Below are positions 1-5,809 of a stretch of 13,375 bases of DNA, piece by piece. The stretch spans positions 1 through 13,375 of the forward strand of contig CAMDPB010000007.1 of the NCBI GenBank assembly GCA_945903885.1. Direction: 5' to 3'. The notes beneath the pieces are model-generated. The model saw only the letters and a list, made by a program, of their open reading frames with translations, did not search any database and was not told the DNA's origin. Origin of the DNA: Candidatus Finniella inopinata. Its GTDB lineage: Bacteria > Pseudomonadota > Alphaproteobacteria > Paracaedibacterales > CAITNM01. How positions within the stretch are numbered: the stretch's first letter is position 1; each line of letters begins with the position of its first letter. The translations under genes were made by a program, and so were the position numbers.

Positions 1-15
1 AATTCGGAGATTAAT

Positions 16-366
16 ATGAAAATTTCAGATTTTAGTGAGCGTGTGCAAGCTTTCTATGGTCATCACACAGAAGAAGATGATGGTGATTTCACCCTAACTT
101 TAAAAGAAGGAGGATGGTTTTGGGCAAAAATTACCCCTCTCTCATTCCAACAAAATACGGCTAACGACGAGGTAACACCTTATCAAAATAGATATGAAGT
201 AGTCATGCGTAAAAAACATATCAGCAATACTAGACATGCATATTTAACGCAGCTAGGATGGAATCATAAACTTTTAGATAAATACACTCCATGGCTAGAA
301 ACAAGCGACTTAGCTTGTATTAAGTGTCTAGAAAAAGAGAGCGACAAGGAGAAACAAGATGGCTGA
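16..366 (+). CDS. Phage head-tail adaptor (connector) protein, putative
   Basis: A 116-aa protein preceded by a GGAG ribosome binding site. The central part (about residues 30-70) reads W-A-K-I-T-P-L-S followed by a charged stretch and Y-E-V-V-M-R, then a late hydrophobic strand. This is the usual shape of siphophage/GTA head-tail joining proteins (SPP1 gp16-like), which are about 100-120 aa and form a ring between the portal and tail. The role is inferred from this weak pattern, the size and the position directly before a tail-terminator-like gene. The next start codon overlaps its last codons (ATG at 359, stop at 364-366), so the two are probably translationally coupled. The gene begins 16 bases into the window, so the upstream head genes cannot be seen. 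It could be another small connector protein. Confidence 0.55.
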   Translation: MKISDFSERVQAFYGHHTEEDDGDFTLTLKEGGWFWAKITPLSFQQNTANDEVTPYQNRYEVVMRKKHISNTRHAYLTQLGWNHKLLDKYTPWLETSDLACIKCLEKESDKEKQDG

Positions 367-769
367 TTTTGGTGTACTAAGCGCGATACGAGACATGCTA
401 AAAATGCAGATGTCAACCGACGATCAAGAAATGGCTGACCATATCCACATCAGCTATCCAGCAAAATCATCTACATTTCCGATGATTATTCTAGAGCTAG
501 AAGAGGTGTGGACATCTCTTGCCCTGGGACAGCACTCCCCCAGGGCACGGCTTAAATTAAAAGCTCGCACCCTAAGTAACAAGCTGAGCGGAAAAGAATC
601 AATCACTATCGCTGAAAAACTACGAGGGTCAATTGATGGAAAAACTATCCATTTAGAAGATGGGAAAATTGTAACGTTACGCCTTGAAAACAGCATTGTT
701 GATATTCCAACGAACTTAAACAAAACACGCAATGTTCAACAATTTTTTGAAGCAATTGTGAGGGGATAA
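359..769 (+). CDS. Tail terminator / tail completion protein (DUF3168-like), putative
   Basis: A 136-aa protein with an AAGGAG site about 8 bases before the ATG, which lies inside the end of the preceding gene. The layout fits the DUF3168 family: an N-terminal helix (residues 3-18), a strand containing P-M-I-I-L-E-L near residue 41, a middle part with A-R-L-K-L-K-A-R (62-69), then a helix I-A-E-K-L-R-G and strands I-V-T-L-R-L-E. This family caps the siphophage tail tube and contacts the connector. In HK97-like phages and GTAs it follows the head-tail adaptor, as here. The family call is by eye. Normally the major tail tube gene follows, but no convincing one is present. Confidence 0.55.
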   Translation: MADFGVLSAIRDMLKMQMSTDDQEMADHIHISYPAKSSTFPMIILELEEVWTSLALGQHSPRARLKLKARTLSNKLSGKESITIAEKLRGSIDGKTIHLEDGKIVTLRLENSIVDIPTNLNKTRNVQQFFEAIVRG

Positions 770-770
770 C

Positions 771-881
771 ATGACAAATATTAATGTTGATGAATATATG
801 ATTAAAAACTTACTAAACACTATTGATCGATATGATAGCACGCTGATTATTGCACTGCCCCGTTGGGCACAAAATGCTTAG
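771..881 (+). CDS. Small 36-aa ORF between phage tail genes, unknown
   Basis: ATG one base after the TAA of the tail-terminator-like gene, with AGGGGA just upstream as a ribosome binding site. It encodes 36 residues starting M-T-N-I-N-V-D-E-Y and ending P-R-W-A-Q-N-A, with no signal peptide or membrane segment. Its TAG stop at 879-881 touches the GAGGTC that serves the next gene, an arrangement typical of tightly packed phage genes and consistent with coupled translation. I recognise no family. It may be a real small protein, a truncated remnant of a larger tail gene, or chance. Confidence 0.4.
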   Translation: MTNINVDEYMIKNLLNTIDRYDSTLIIALPRWAQNA

Positions 882-889
882 AGGTCATT

Positions 890-1396
890 ATGGAGTCAGA
901 ATTAACAATTAATATTGGTGGACTTCCGCCTTTTTCCGCACGCGGATGTGAGCAAGAACTTATTCCCATAACCCAGGGAGATTTTCACCGAAATATAAAT
1001 GGTGATTTAATTTATCTTGGATATGACACACATACAAAATACAAAAGCGTAATCAAATGCAGTGATAAGGCAGCTATTGCTACTGATGGATTGTACCGAG
1101 GGCGCGAAATCGAACTGGGCTGCATACAACGATTGTGGCAAAAATTTGAACCTAACCAACGGGAATTGCATTTAGATAAAATTCCTGTGAGTGGGTCAAT
1201 ATATGCTTACAACGAAGACAAAGCCGAAATTCGAATTTTGCAATACCTGGGAAAACGGGTGCAATTAGAAACGCCAAATACTGGTGGATTCATCTGTTAC
1301 AGACCAAGACTTATTATGCGCATTGTGCAATATTCATTGAACACAAATGAATGGGGCATAAAGGTTGGCTGGCAAATGGAATGTGAGGAAATTTAA
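890..1396 (+). CDS. Putative phage tail-associated protein, unknown family
   Basis: 168 aa from ATG 890, chosen because GAGG lies 4-9 bases upstream and the frame upstream overlaps the preceding ORF. An alternative ATG at 863 would add 9 residues but lies within the previous ORF with no ribosome binding site. The protein has no signal peptide. It looks beta-rich: N-terminal I-N-I-G-G-L-P-P-F-S-A-R-G, a central L-Y-R-G-R-E-I-E-L-G-C-I-Q-R-L-W, and a C-terminal R-P-R-L-I-M-R-I-V followed by E-W-G-I-K-V-G-W-Q-M-E-C-E-E. I recall a similar ending (R-P-x-L-x-M then W-x-L-x-x-E-E) in phage structural proteins of alphaproteobacteria, but cannot name the family. Its position after the tail-terminator-like gene suggests a tail component, perhaps a tube or tip protein. 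Confidence 0.5.
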   Translation: MESELTINIGGLPPFSARGCEQELIPITQGDFHRNINGDLIYLGYDTHTKYKSVIKCSDKAAIATDGLYRGREIELGCIQRLWQKFEPNQRELHLDKIPVSGSIYAYNEDKAEIRILQYLGKRVQLETPNTGGFICYRPRLIMRIVQYSLNTNEWGIKVGWQMECEEI

Positions 1397-1456
1397 CTCA
1401 GCCGCATTGAGATAAAGGAACGACAAAACACTCATATTTTTAGAGGATTACAGGTC

Positions 1457-2128
1457 ATGAATTCGAGGTTCTTCAAACAAATTTTTCTGTCTTTATTGTT
1501 AACATCTAGAGTTGTTTATTCTGCAACTTTTGAGGAACAGCCGGATCCAAGCTTTGAACAAATCACAGTAAGCACAGTTCGCGAAATTAACTATCCAATC
1601 GAACCGATCGAATCACTGCTAGATGACAGACTTTTGGAAGTAGGCTCACTTTTCCCCCCAACACATATTCGCAACGTATTGGGGAATGAGATAAAGACCG
1701 AGTTTGATAAAGCGTTGGCTATGTACAAAAAAAGCACTTCAACAGAAGAAGAAAATTCAATATTGGTAAACTTAGGGGAGTTTTGCATTAATCAAAAACT
1801 AAAACTCTATAAGCTGCATTATTCCAGATTTTACACTGAACAAGACAAGAGAGTTTATGAATATGACTGTAATAGCCTTCGGGTGATAGATGATTTTACC
1901 ATGAGCGAATTACCAGAAGATTTAACGCTGCCTTCAACCAAGTTACTGAGGACACTGAGCATTATAGATAGCCGTTTAAATTCTTGGGAATTTGTTCAAG
2001 GATTGGCCACTGCCAATACTGATGCTATTTTTTCATATATTCAAAATCACGCATTAATTCACAATGGCGCTGTAAGCAAGGCTGATATTACTGCGTTAAT
2101 TAATAAGTTGCAGGAATTTCGCAGCTAG
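1457..2128 (+). CDS. Secreted protein of unknown function, 223 aa
   Basis: Begins with a clear Sec signal peptide: basic start M-N-S-R-F-F-K-Q, hydrophobic core I-F-L-S-L-L-L-T, likely cleavage after V-Y-S near residue 22, before A-T-F-E-E. AGAGGA lies about 10 bases before the ATG. The mature part is acidic and mostly helical, with a repeated glutamate-rich character (E-E-Q-P, E-P-I-E, S-T-E-E-E-N) and two cysteines (in E-F-C-I-N and Y-D-C-N), which could form a disulfide in the periplasm. There is no lipobox or membrane anchor, so it is predicted periplasmic or exported. It starts 60 bases after a phage tail-like gene but is not phage-like. No family recognised. Confidence 0.7.
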   Translation: MNSRFFKQIFLSLLLTSRVVYSATFEEQPDPSFEQITVSTVREINYPIEPIESLLDDRLLEVGSLFPPTHIRNVLGNEIKTEFDKALAMYKKSTSTEEENSILVNLGEFCINQKLKLYKLHYSRFYTEQDKRVYEYDCNSLRVIDDFTMSELPEDLTLPSTKLLRTLSIIDSRLNSWEFVQGLATANTDAIFSYIQNHALIHNGAVSKADITALINKLQEFRS

Positions 2129-2232
2129 TCTGCATATCAATGAAATTTTTGATAAATTTTAGGTTACTGCTTGTTAAATTTTATAAATATGCCAGACTTT
2201 AAAAGTACAAACACTTTACGGAGATACTAATC

Positions 2233-2382
2233 ATGAAGAAATATACATGTTTTGCGCTTCTTGCATTTTTCGGAGCAGCAATGCTTTCGCCTGTAATGGC
2301 AGTAGGAGATGCAGCAAAATCAGGTAATGAAGGCAAAAAAAAGTCAGATGACGAAAATGACAAAAAGCACAAAGGACATTAA
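2233..2382 (+). CDS. Small exported lysine/histidine-rich peptide, 49 aa
   Basis: Encodes 49 residues: signal peptide M-K-K-Y-T-C-F-A-L-L-A-F-F-G-A-A-M-L-S-P with likely cleavage after V-M-A (residue 23), then a 26-residue, highly charged mature peptide built from K, D, E, G and N and ending K-H-K-G-H. A GGAG site lies at a normal distance upstream, and a strong terminator follows 23 bases after the stop. This supports a single-gene transcription unit. The function is unknown. A disordered periplasmic peptide, metal-binding through the His residues, or a secreted toxin-like peptide are all possible, and none is shown by the sequence. Confidence 0.6.
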   Translation: MKKYTCFALLAFFGAAMLSPVMAVGDAAKSGNEGKKKSDDENDKKHKGH

Positions 2383-2405
2383 TATTGTCCTCTGTTCCTA
2401 AAAAC

Positions 2406-2433
2406 AGGCGTCCTTTTGGGCGCCTATTTTTTT
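2406..2433 (+). terminator. Rho-independent terminator after the 49-aa peptide gene
   Basis: An 8-bp stem AGGCGTCC / GGGCGCCT (one T-G wobble) closed by a TTTT loop and followed by A then seven T. It sits 23 bases after the peptide gene stop codon and should end its transcript. Confidence 0.85.
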
Positions 2434-2505
2434 ATGCAAAATTTTAACTTCACGTTAACTATTAGGTGGGCAAAGTAAGGCTACAAACAACAACAGATAT
2501 GATTT

Positions 2506-2604
2506 ATGCGCTTTATACTATTTACCCTAATTGGATTTTTATTGGTAACTCCATCGGCTCAACCGGTGGGCGCCGAGGGACTTGAGTATGCATTGGGATA
2601 TTAG
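2506..2604 (+). CDS. Possible 32-aa exported micropeptide
   Basis: ATG to TAG encodes 32 residues beginning M-R-F-I-L-F-T-L-I-G-F-L-L-V-T-P-S-A, a good Sec signal peptide, followed by only about 10 mature residues (ending E-Y-A-L-G-Y). There is no strong ribosome binding site. The other reading, from ATG 2500, gives a 28-codon ORF of less signal-like composition. Given the many small exported genes nearby it may be real, or it may be the 5' remnant of a longer secreted gene lost by truncation. The stop is followed directly by the terminator hairpin of the opposite-strand transporter. Confidence 0.3.
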   Translation: MRFILFTLIGFLLVTPSAQPVGAEGLEYALGY

Positions 2605-2635
2605 AAAAAACCTCACGAAGGTTTAAATCGTGAGG
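2605..2635 (-). terminator. Terminator of the EamA transporter gene
   Basis: A perfect 8-bp stem CCTCACGA / TCGTGAGG with a 9-base loop. Read on the - strand it is followed by six T, giving a classic intrinsic terminator 8 bases after the transporter stop codon. Confidence 0.85.
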
Positions 2636-2643
2636 CATACTTA

Positions 2644-3561
2644 TTACTTTTTAGCGCTTTCCTTTTTTGTTTCCATATAAGAAATGTAAAAGGCGCTAAG
2701 GCCAATGACGCCAGCACCTAAAATAATTGTAAGGTCTGGAATTTGACCAAAGAACAAAAAGCCAAACGTTCCTGCAAACAAAAATTCGGTATAACGGAAA
2801 GGCGCTAGGGCAGAAGCATCAGTTGCTGCATAGGCGCGGAACAGGCATACCTGAATAAGGTTTGCACCAATCCCTAAGAAAGCTAAGAATAGAAGTTCGC
2901 GCAACGTTGGCGCTGTCCAGAAGAATGGCAAGAACAAACCAGCGAAAATTGACGTTCCCAAACCAAAGTAAAATAACAATGTTAGGGTGTGTTCGGTTGA
3001 AATCATCCGTTTTGCCATAACGCAAAGGTACGCAAATAGCATAGCTGCACCCATAGGCACAAAAGCTGTAACACGGAAACTATCTAAACCTGGCTGCACA
3101 ATTACAAGCAAACCAATGAAACCTACGAGCGTTGCGATCCAACGGTTTTTATCAACTTTTTCTTTTAGTAAAAAGTATGCCATTGGTAGGAAGAATAATG
3201 GTTCACAAAACATGATTGCCGTGTTTTCAGCCAAAGGCATAATGTTCACTGAAAGGCAGCAAAGCCCAAGGGCTACCGCACCAACAATGGCACGTAATGC
3301 ATGGTTTTTTGGATGCTCTGTTTTGAAAAGATTTTTTTCATGGCGCAGCATAAGTGGCAGCACAGCAATTGTGCTGAACAAAAAGCGGAAAAACATGATT
3401 TGCACAACGTGAAGACGTTCGCCCAAAAATCGCATTAATACGTCATTGGTTGAACTGACTAGGCAGATCATTAGTGCCCAAAAAACACCTTGTAAATAGC
3501 CACGGCGGACGAACCAACCAAAAATAGGTATAGATGCAGGTGATTCAGTAATAGCGGTCAT
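2644..3561 (-). CDS. EamA/DMT-family 10-TM transporter
   Basis: A 305-aa integral membrane protein with about ten hydrophobic segments (roughly residues 22-38, 52-71, 88-106, 113-132, 141-158, 165-184, 194-214, 222-243, 256-274, 277-297) arranged as two EamA repeats (about 25-155 and 165-295). Family hallmarks are visible: F-F-R-F in TM2, E-P-L-F-F-L-P-M-A-Y-F-L-L-K-E near residue 120, and A-P-F-R-Y-T-E-F near residue 253 with a following F-G-Q-I-P. The family exports or imports small metabolites across the inner membrane. In Rickettsiales some members carry S-adenosylmethionine, but the substrate here cannot be read from sequence. It is the only cytoplasmic-type metabolic gene here, and it lies opposite to the phage genes with its own terminator. 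The start has no Shine-Dalgarno match, and no better start exists upstream. Confidence 0.9.
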   Translation of the reverse strand: MTAITESPASIPIFGWFVRRGYLQGVFWALMICLVSSTNDVLMRFLGERLHVVQIMFFRFLFSTIAVLPLMLRHEKNLFKTEHPKNHALRAIVGAVALGLCCLSVNIMPLAENTAIMFCEPLFFLPMAYFLLKEKVDKNRWIATLVGFIGLLVIVQPGLDSFRVTAFVPMGAAMLFAYLCVMAKRMISTEHTLTLLFYFGLGTSIFAGLFLPFFWTAPTLRELLFLAFLGIGANLIQVCLFRAYAATDASALAPFRYTEFLFAGTFGFLFFGQIPDLTIILGAGVIGLSAFYISYMETKKESAKK

Positions 3562-3699
3562 TTAAATTTTTTATTTAAGAGTCTACTAGGCAATGTAGCG
3601 ATGTTTTCAAGAAAAAGCCACTTTTTTGAAATTTGCTTAACCTGTTTTTAATTAGGGTTACTTACAATGCTGTTAGCGTTGAATTTTACAGTGGGATTT

Positions 3700-4065
3700 A
3701 TGAAAAAGTTCTTTTTCTGTTTGGCTATGTTGATGAGCGTGGAGCAAGTTTTTGCGGTTAGCCTTCGACATTTACTAGATGTTAAAACAACCGGCATGCA
3801 AGCTTCTTAGGGTTTGTTACAAATAAAGGCACATAACATAGCAAATATAAGTGCTCCTACATTTCCTGAAATTCCTGAACTTATAATATCAAATGCACGT
3901 ACAATCAGCATAGTTTATCAGGAAGCTGATACTGTGGCTGACTCATCTGAAAAACCAATATCAGCCATAGATGAGTTAATTCAATTAATTCATATTCAGC
4001 AGCAATATGAAAGTCAACCATTCGAAAGAGTAAGAAGGCTTATTCAGCAAAAATCTGAGGAATAA
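3700..4065 (+). pseudogene. Flagellar rod-like protein (FlgB/FlgC-type) with Sec signal, interrupted by an in-frame TAG
   Basis: One reading frame of 121 codons broken by a single TAG at 3808-3810. Residues 1-19 (M-K-K-F-F-F-C-L-A-M-L-M-S, ending V-F-A) form a Sec signal peptide. Next comes a match, without gaps, to the flagellar basal-body rod N-terminal motif: T-G-M-Q-A-S-stop-G-L-L-Q-I-K-A-H-N-I-A-N against the family's G-M-x-A-Q-x-x-x-L-x-v-i-A-x-N-i-A-N. The C-terminal I-D-E-L-I-Q-L-I-H-I-Q-Q-Q-Y-E fits the rod/hook C-terminal helix v-x-E-m-v-x-L-i-x-x-Q-x-x-Y-e. The stop falls at a column often held by Q, so CAG to TAG is the likely change. Size is close to FlgB/FlgC (about 110-140 aa). 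True rod proteins leave by the flagellar type III route without a cleaved signal, so the signal peptide is unexpected. Restart at TTG 3814 is possible but would lose the signal and part of the motif. Probably a recent pseudogene. Confidence 0.6.
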
Positions 4066-4099
4066 AACAGCTTAGTAAATATAGTCATATAACTACCAT

Positions 4100-4134
4100 C
4101 AACCCAAGCCGCAGTATTTTTACTGCGGTTTTTT
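4100..4134 (+). terminator. Rho-independent terminator, copy 1 of a repeated terminator
   Basis: An 8-bp stem CCGCAGTA / TACTGCGG with a TTTT loop and a run of six T, 35 bases after the flagellar-like gene. The 35-base unit beginning CAACCCAAG recurs at 5756-5790 with one difference. Confidence 0.85.
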
Positions 4135-4167
4135 ATTGTTCAAAAATTTTCAAATGATTTCGTAAGA

Positions 4168-4240
4168 ACTGGATCCAGTAACCCAAGTCACGGGACGACG
4201 GGGGGAGGATTTATCCACCGATCCCCTACGTCCTAGACAA
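4168..4240. repeat. Degenerate palindromic intergenic element
   Basis: The 273-base gap between the flagellar-like gene and the next gene contains copy 1 of the terminator and this stretch. It begins with the perfect palindrome ACTGGATCCAGT (4168-4179), continues with GTCACGGGACGACG, and ends in GATCCCCTACGTCCTAGAC (4220-4238), which resembles the GATCCCACGGCCTAGACCG repeat at 7492 and 9464. The stems no longer pair well, so this looks like a decayed copy of the hairpin repeats found elsewhere in the window. Apart from the ribosome binding site AAAGGAA before 4339, I see nothing else in the gap. Confidence 0.4.
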
Positions 4241-4338
4241 GTTTTGGATGAAAATTTGGGAGGAAGACATGTAGAAACATAGCAAATTTATTCACTAAAA
4301 ACTACTTCGTTTTTAAAATTCAACAAAGGAAAAAATCT

Positions 4339-4686
4339 ATGAAAAAACAACTTCAAATATTTACCGCATTTGCTTGTCTGACATTGCCAAATTTGTGCGC
4401 AAGCAATGAAATAGAAGCTGATGTAGAAATGGGAATTAGCCCAGCGAGTTCATCAACATATTTTTTGTCAATACACGAAGAAGAAAAACAAGAAGAGCAA
4501 ACACAGCAACTTCACATGACGATACATAATGATGAGAATAATCTGAACGTGAATCCTGATCAGCATGCAGAAGCACAAGAATGGCACCAGTTTAGTAAAT
4601 CCGTTTGCAAGCTAACATCACAATATGGAATTCAAACAGTATCTGGGCTAACGGTTTTGGGGATTTGGTACAAATATTTTTCTTAA
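4339..4686 (+). CDS. Exported 115-aa protein with hydrophobic C-terminus, unknown
   Basis: Preceded by a good AAAGGAA site. The N-terminus M-K-K-Q-L-Q-I-F-T-A-F-A-C-L-T-L-P-N-L-C-A is a Sec signal peptide, cleaved probably after C-A-S near residue 22. The mature part is acidic and low in complexity (E-E-E-K-Q-E-E-Q-T-Q-Q, many N, H and Q) and likely disordered. Residues about 97-113 (Q-T-V-S-G-L-T-V-L-G-I-W-Y) are hydrophobic and could anchor the protein in a membrane. The L-C-A-S at the end of the signal does not fit a normal lipobox. The start of the trypsin-like gene follows within 60 bases and no terminator lies between them, so the two may be co-transcribed. No family recognised. Confidence 0.65.
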   Translation: MKKQLQIFTAFACLTLPNLCASNEIEADVEMGISPASSSTYFLSIHEEEKQEEQTQQLHMTIHNDENNLNVNPDQHAEAQEWHQFSKSVCKLTSQYGIQTVSGLTVLGIWYKYFS

Positions 4687-4745
4687 GCTTTTATTAAAAA
4701 GACATCAGTCAAAATAGCTATAGCATATTAATTTGAAAATATTTT

Positions 4746-5741
4746 GTGTTACGAGCTATTTTACTGTTGTTCAGTTCTTCACTGATTTTTGCCAGTTATA
4801 CGCGTGTTGCAGCCTTTGAAGAAACCGATACTTTTAAGGATGAAGCATTGGTGCAGCTGGCATATTCACATTTATCATATGATAATGTGGGTGAATTATA
4901 CTGGTACATCACTAACCATATTACGGGCATTACTCTAGGTGGAAAGTGTGCTTCTGCGACTTATATTGGTGGTAGAACTTGTTTTGCCTCTGCTCATTGT
5001 GAAAGGAAACCTGCAAGATTTTCACTAGAACCCGTCAGCATACATTACGAAATCGCGTTTGAAACAGCTGGACAAGAAAAAAAACGCTATAAAGTAAAAA
5101 ATTTCATTAGCCACCCAAATTATGAACAAAACCCTAAATATAATTTAGCTATATTGATTTTAGAAAAACCTGTTGAAGGGCTGAAAGGACTGAGAATCAG
5201 TGATGAATTTTCAAATCCACTCGCTTATAAAGATTACCAACATATACTAACTTACGTAGGATACGGAGTAAGGGTTTTTGATAATCATTATTTTCTTATG
5301 GCCGATCAAAAGCGTCGCGCCTTACGTGCTTACACGCAAGTTCGTTCTTATAAACCAACTGAATTAGGAATCTATTCAACACCTTATGTGCAGCATAACT
5401 GGACTACAACCAGTAGGCCACTTATAGCTTATGAGGTTGGATCAAGAGGAGGCATGAGTGGTGGCGCTGTTATTAATGCCAACTACGAATTAGAAGGCAT
5501 CATCTACGGAACACTATTTCCTAATATTACGTGGCAGCAAAGCCTGTACAATGCGATGGCGTTTGTAATTAGTATTATTCCTTCTGTTATTGATGCGTGC
5601 TGTTATCCTATGCCATATTTTGCCAGTTTTCCCGCGACCTCGAGTCCTGGAACGCGCACAAAAAGTATTCCGCTTGCACCGCTTAAAGATTGGATTGAGT
5701 CAGTGCAACGGCAATATGGGGAAGATGCGCATATTGTTTAG
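4746..5741 (+). CDS. Secreted trypsin-like (S1 family) serine protease homologue with Asn at the catalytic Asp position
   Basis: 331 aa from GTG 4746. An in-frame TGA just upstream and an N-terminal hydrophobic signal peptide starting at this codon (L-R-A-I-L-L-L-F-S-S-S-L-I-F-A) support the start, although no Shine-Dalgarno is evident. S1 hallmarks are present in order: A-S-A-H-C with His84, H-P-N-Y then Y-N-L-A-I-L-I-L-E-K-P-V at 132-143, V-G-Y-G at 171-174, and G-G-M-S-G-G-A-V with Ser238. In active S1 proteases the second motif is D-I/L-A-x-L. Here it is Asn133 (codon AAT at 5142-5144, one transition from GAT), so activity may be low or lost. G-M-S-G-G replaces G-D-S-G-G. The C-terminal 50 residues (two adjacent Cys, then S/T/P-rich) lie outside the protease fold. 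Predicted periplasmic or secreted. Confidence 0.75.
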   Translation: MLRAILLLFSSSLIFASYTRVAAFEETDTFKDEALVQLAYSHLSYDNVGELYWYITNHITGITLGGKCASATYIGGRTCFASAHCERKPARFSLEPVSIHYEIAFETAGQEKKRYKVKNFISHPNYEQNPKYNLAILILEKPVEGLKGLRISDEFSNPLAYKDYQHILTYVGYGVRVFDNHYFLMADQKRRALRAYTQVRSYKPTELGIYSTPYVQHNWTTTSRPLIAYEVGSRGGMSGGAVINANYELEGIIYGTLFPNITWQQSLYNAMAFVISIIPSVIDACCYPMPYFASFPATSSPGTRTKSIPLAPLKDWIESVQRQYGEDAHIV

Positions 5742-5755
5742 TTCATTACTATAAC

Positions 5756-5791
5756 CAACCCAAGCCGCAGTATTTTTGCTGCGGTTTTTTT
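5756..5791 (+). terminator. Rho-independent terminator, copy 2 of a repeated terminator
   Basis: Stem CCGCAGTA / TGCTGCGG (one wobble) with a TTTT loop and seven T, 23 bases after the protease stop codon. The unit matches 4100-4134 at 34 of 35 bases. Only about 18 bases separate its T-run from the next start codon. Confidence 0.85.
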
Positions 5792-5809
5792 ATATATTTT
5801 GGAGGAGAA

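Noticed and set aside
863..889. Upstream ATG start for the 168-aa tail gene
   Set aside because: It has no ribosome binding site and lies within the preceding small ORF; ATG 890 has GAGG at proper spacing.
2987..3412. 141-codon open frame on the + strand
   Set aside because: It lies antisense to the EamA transporter, whose membrane pattern and family motifs are clear; the antisense product has no recognisable features.
4339..4405. Lipoprotein signal in the 115-aa protein
   Set aside because: The sequence before the Cys (P-N-L-C) does not fit the lipobox, where a small residue is expected just before Cys.
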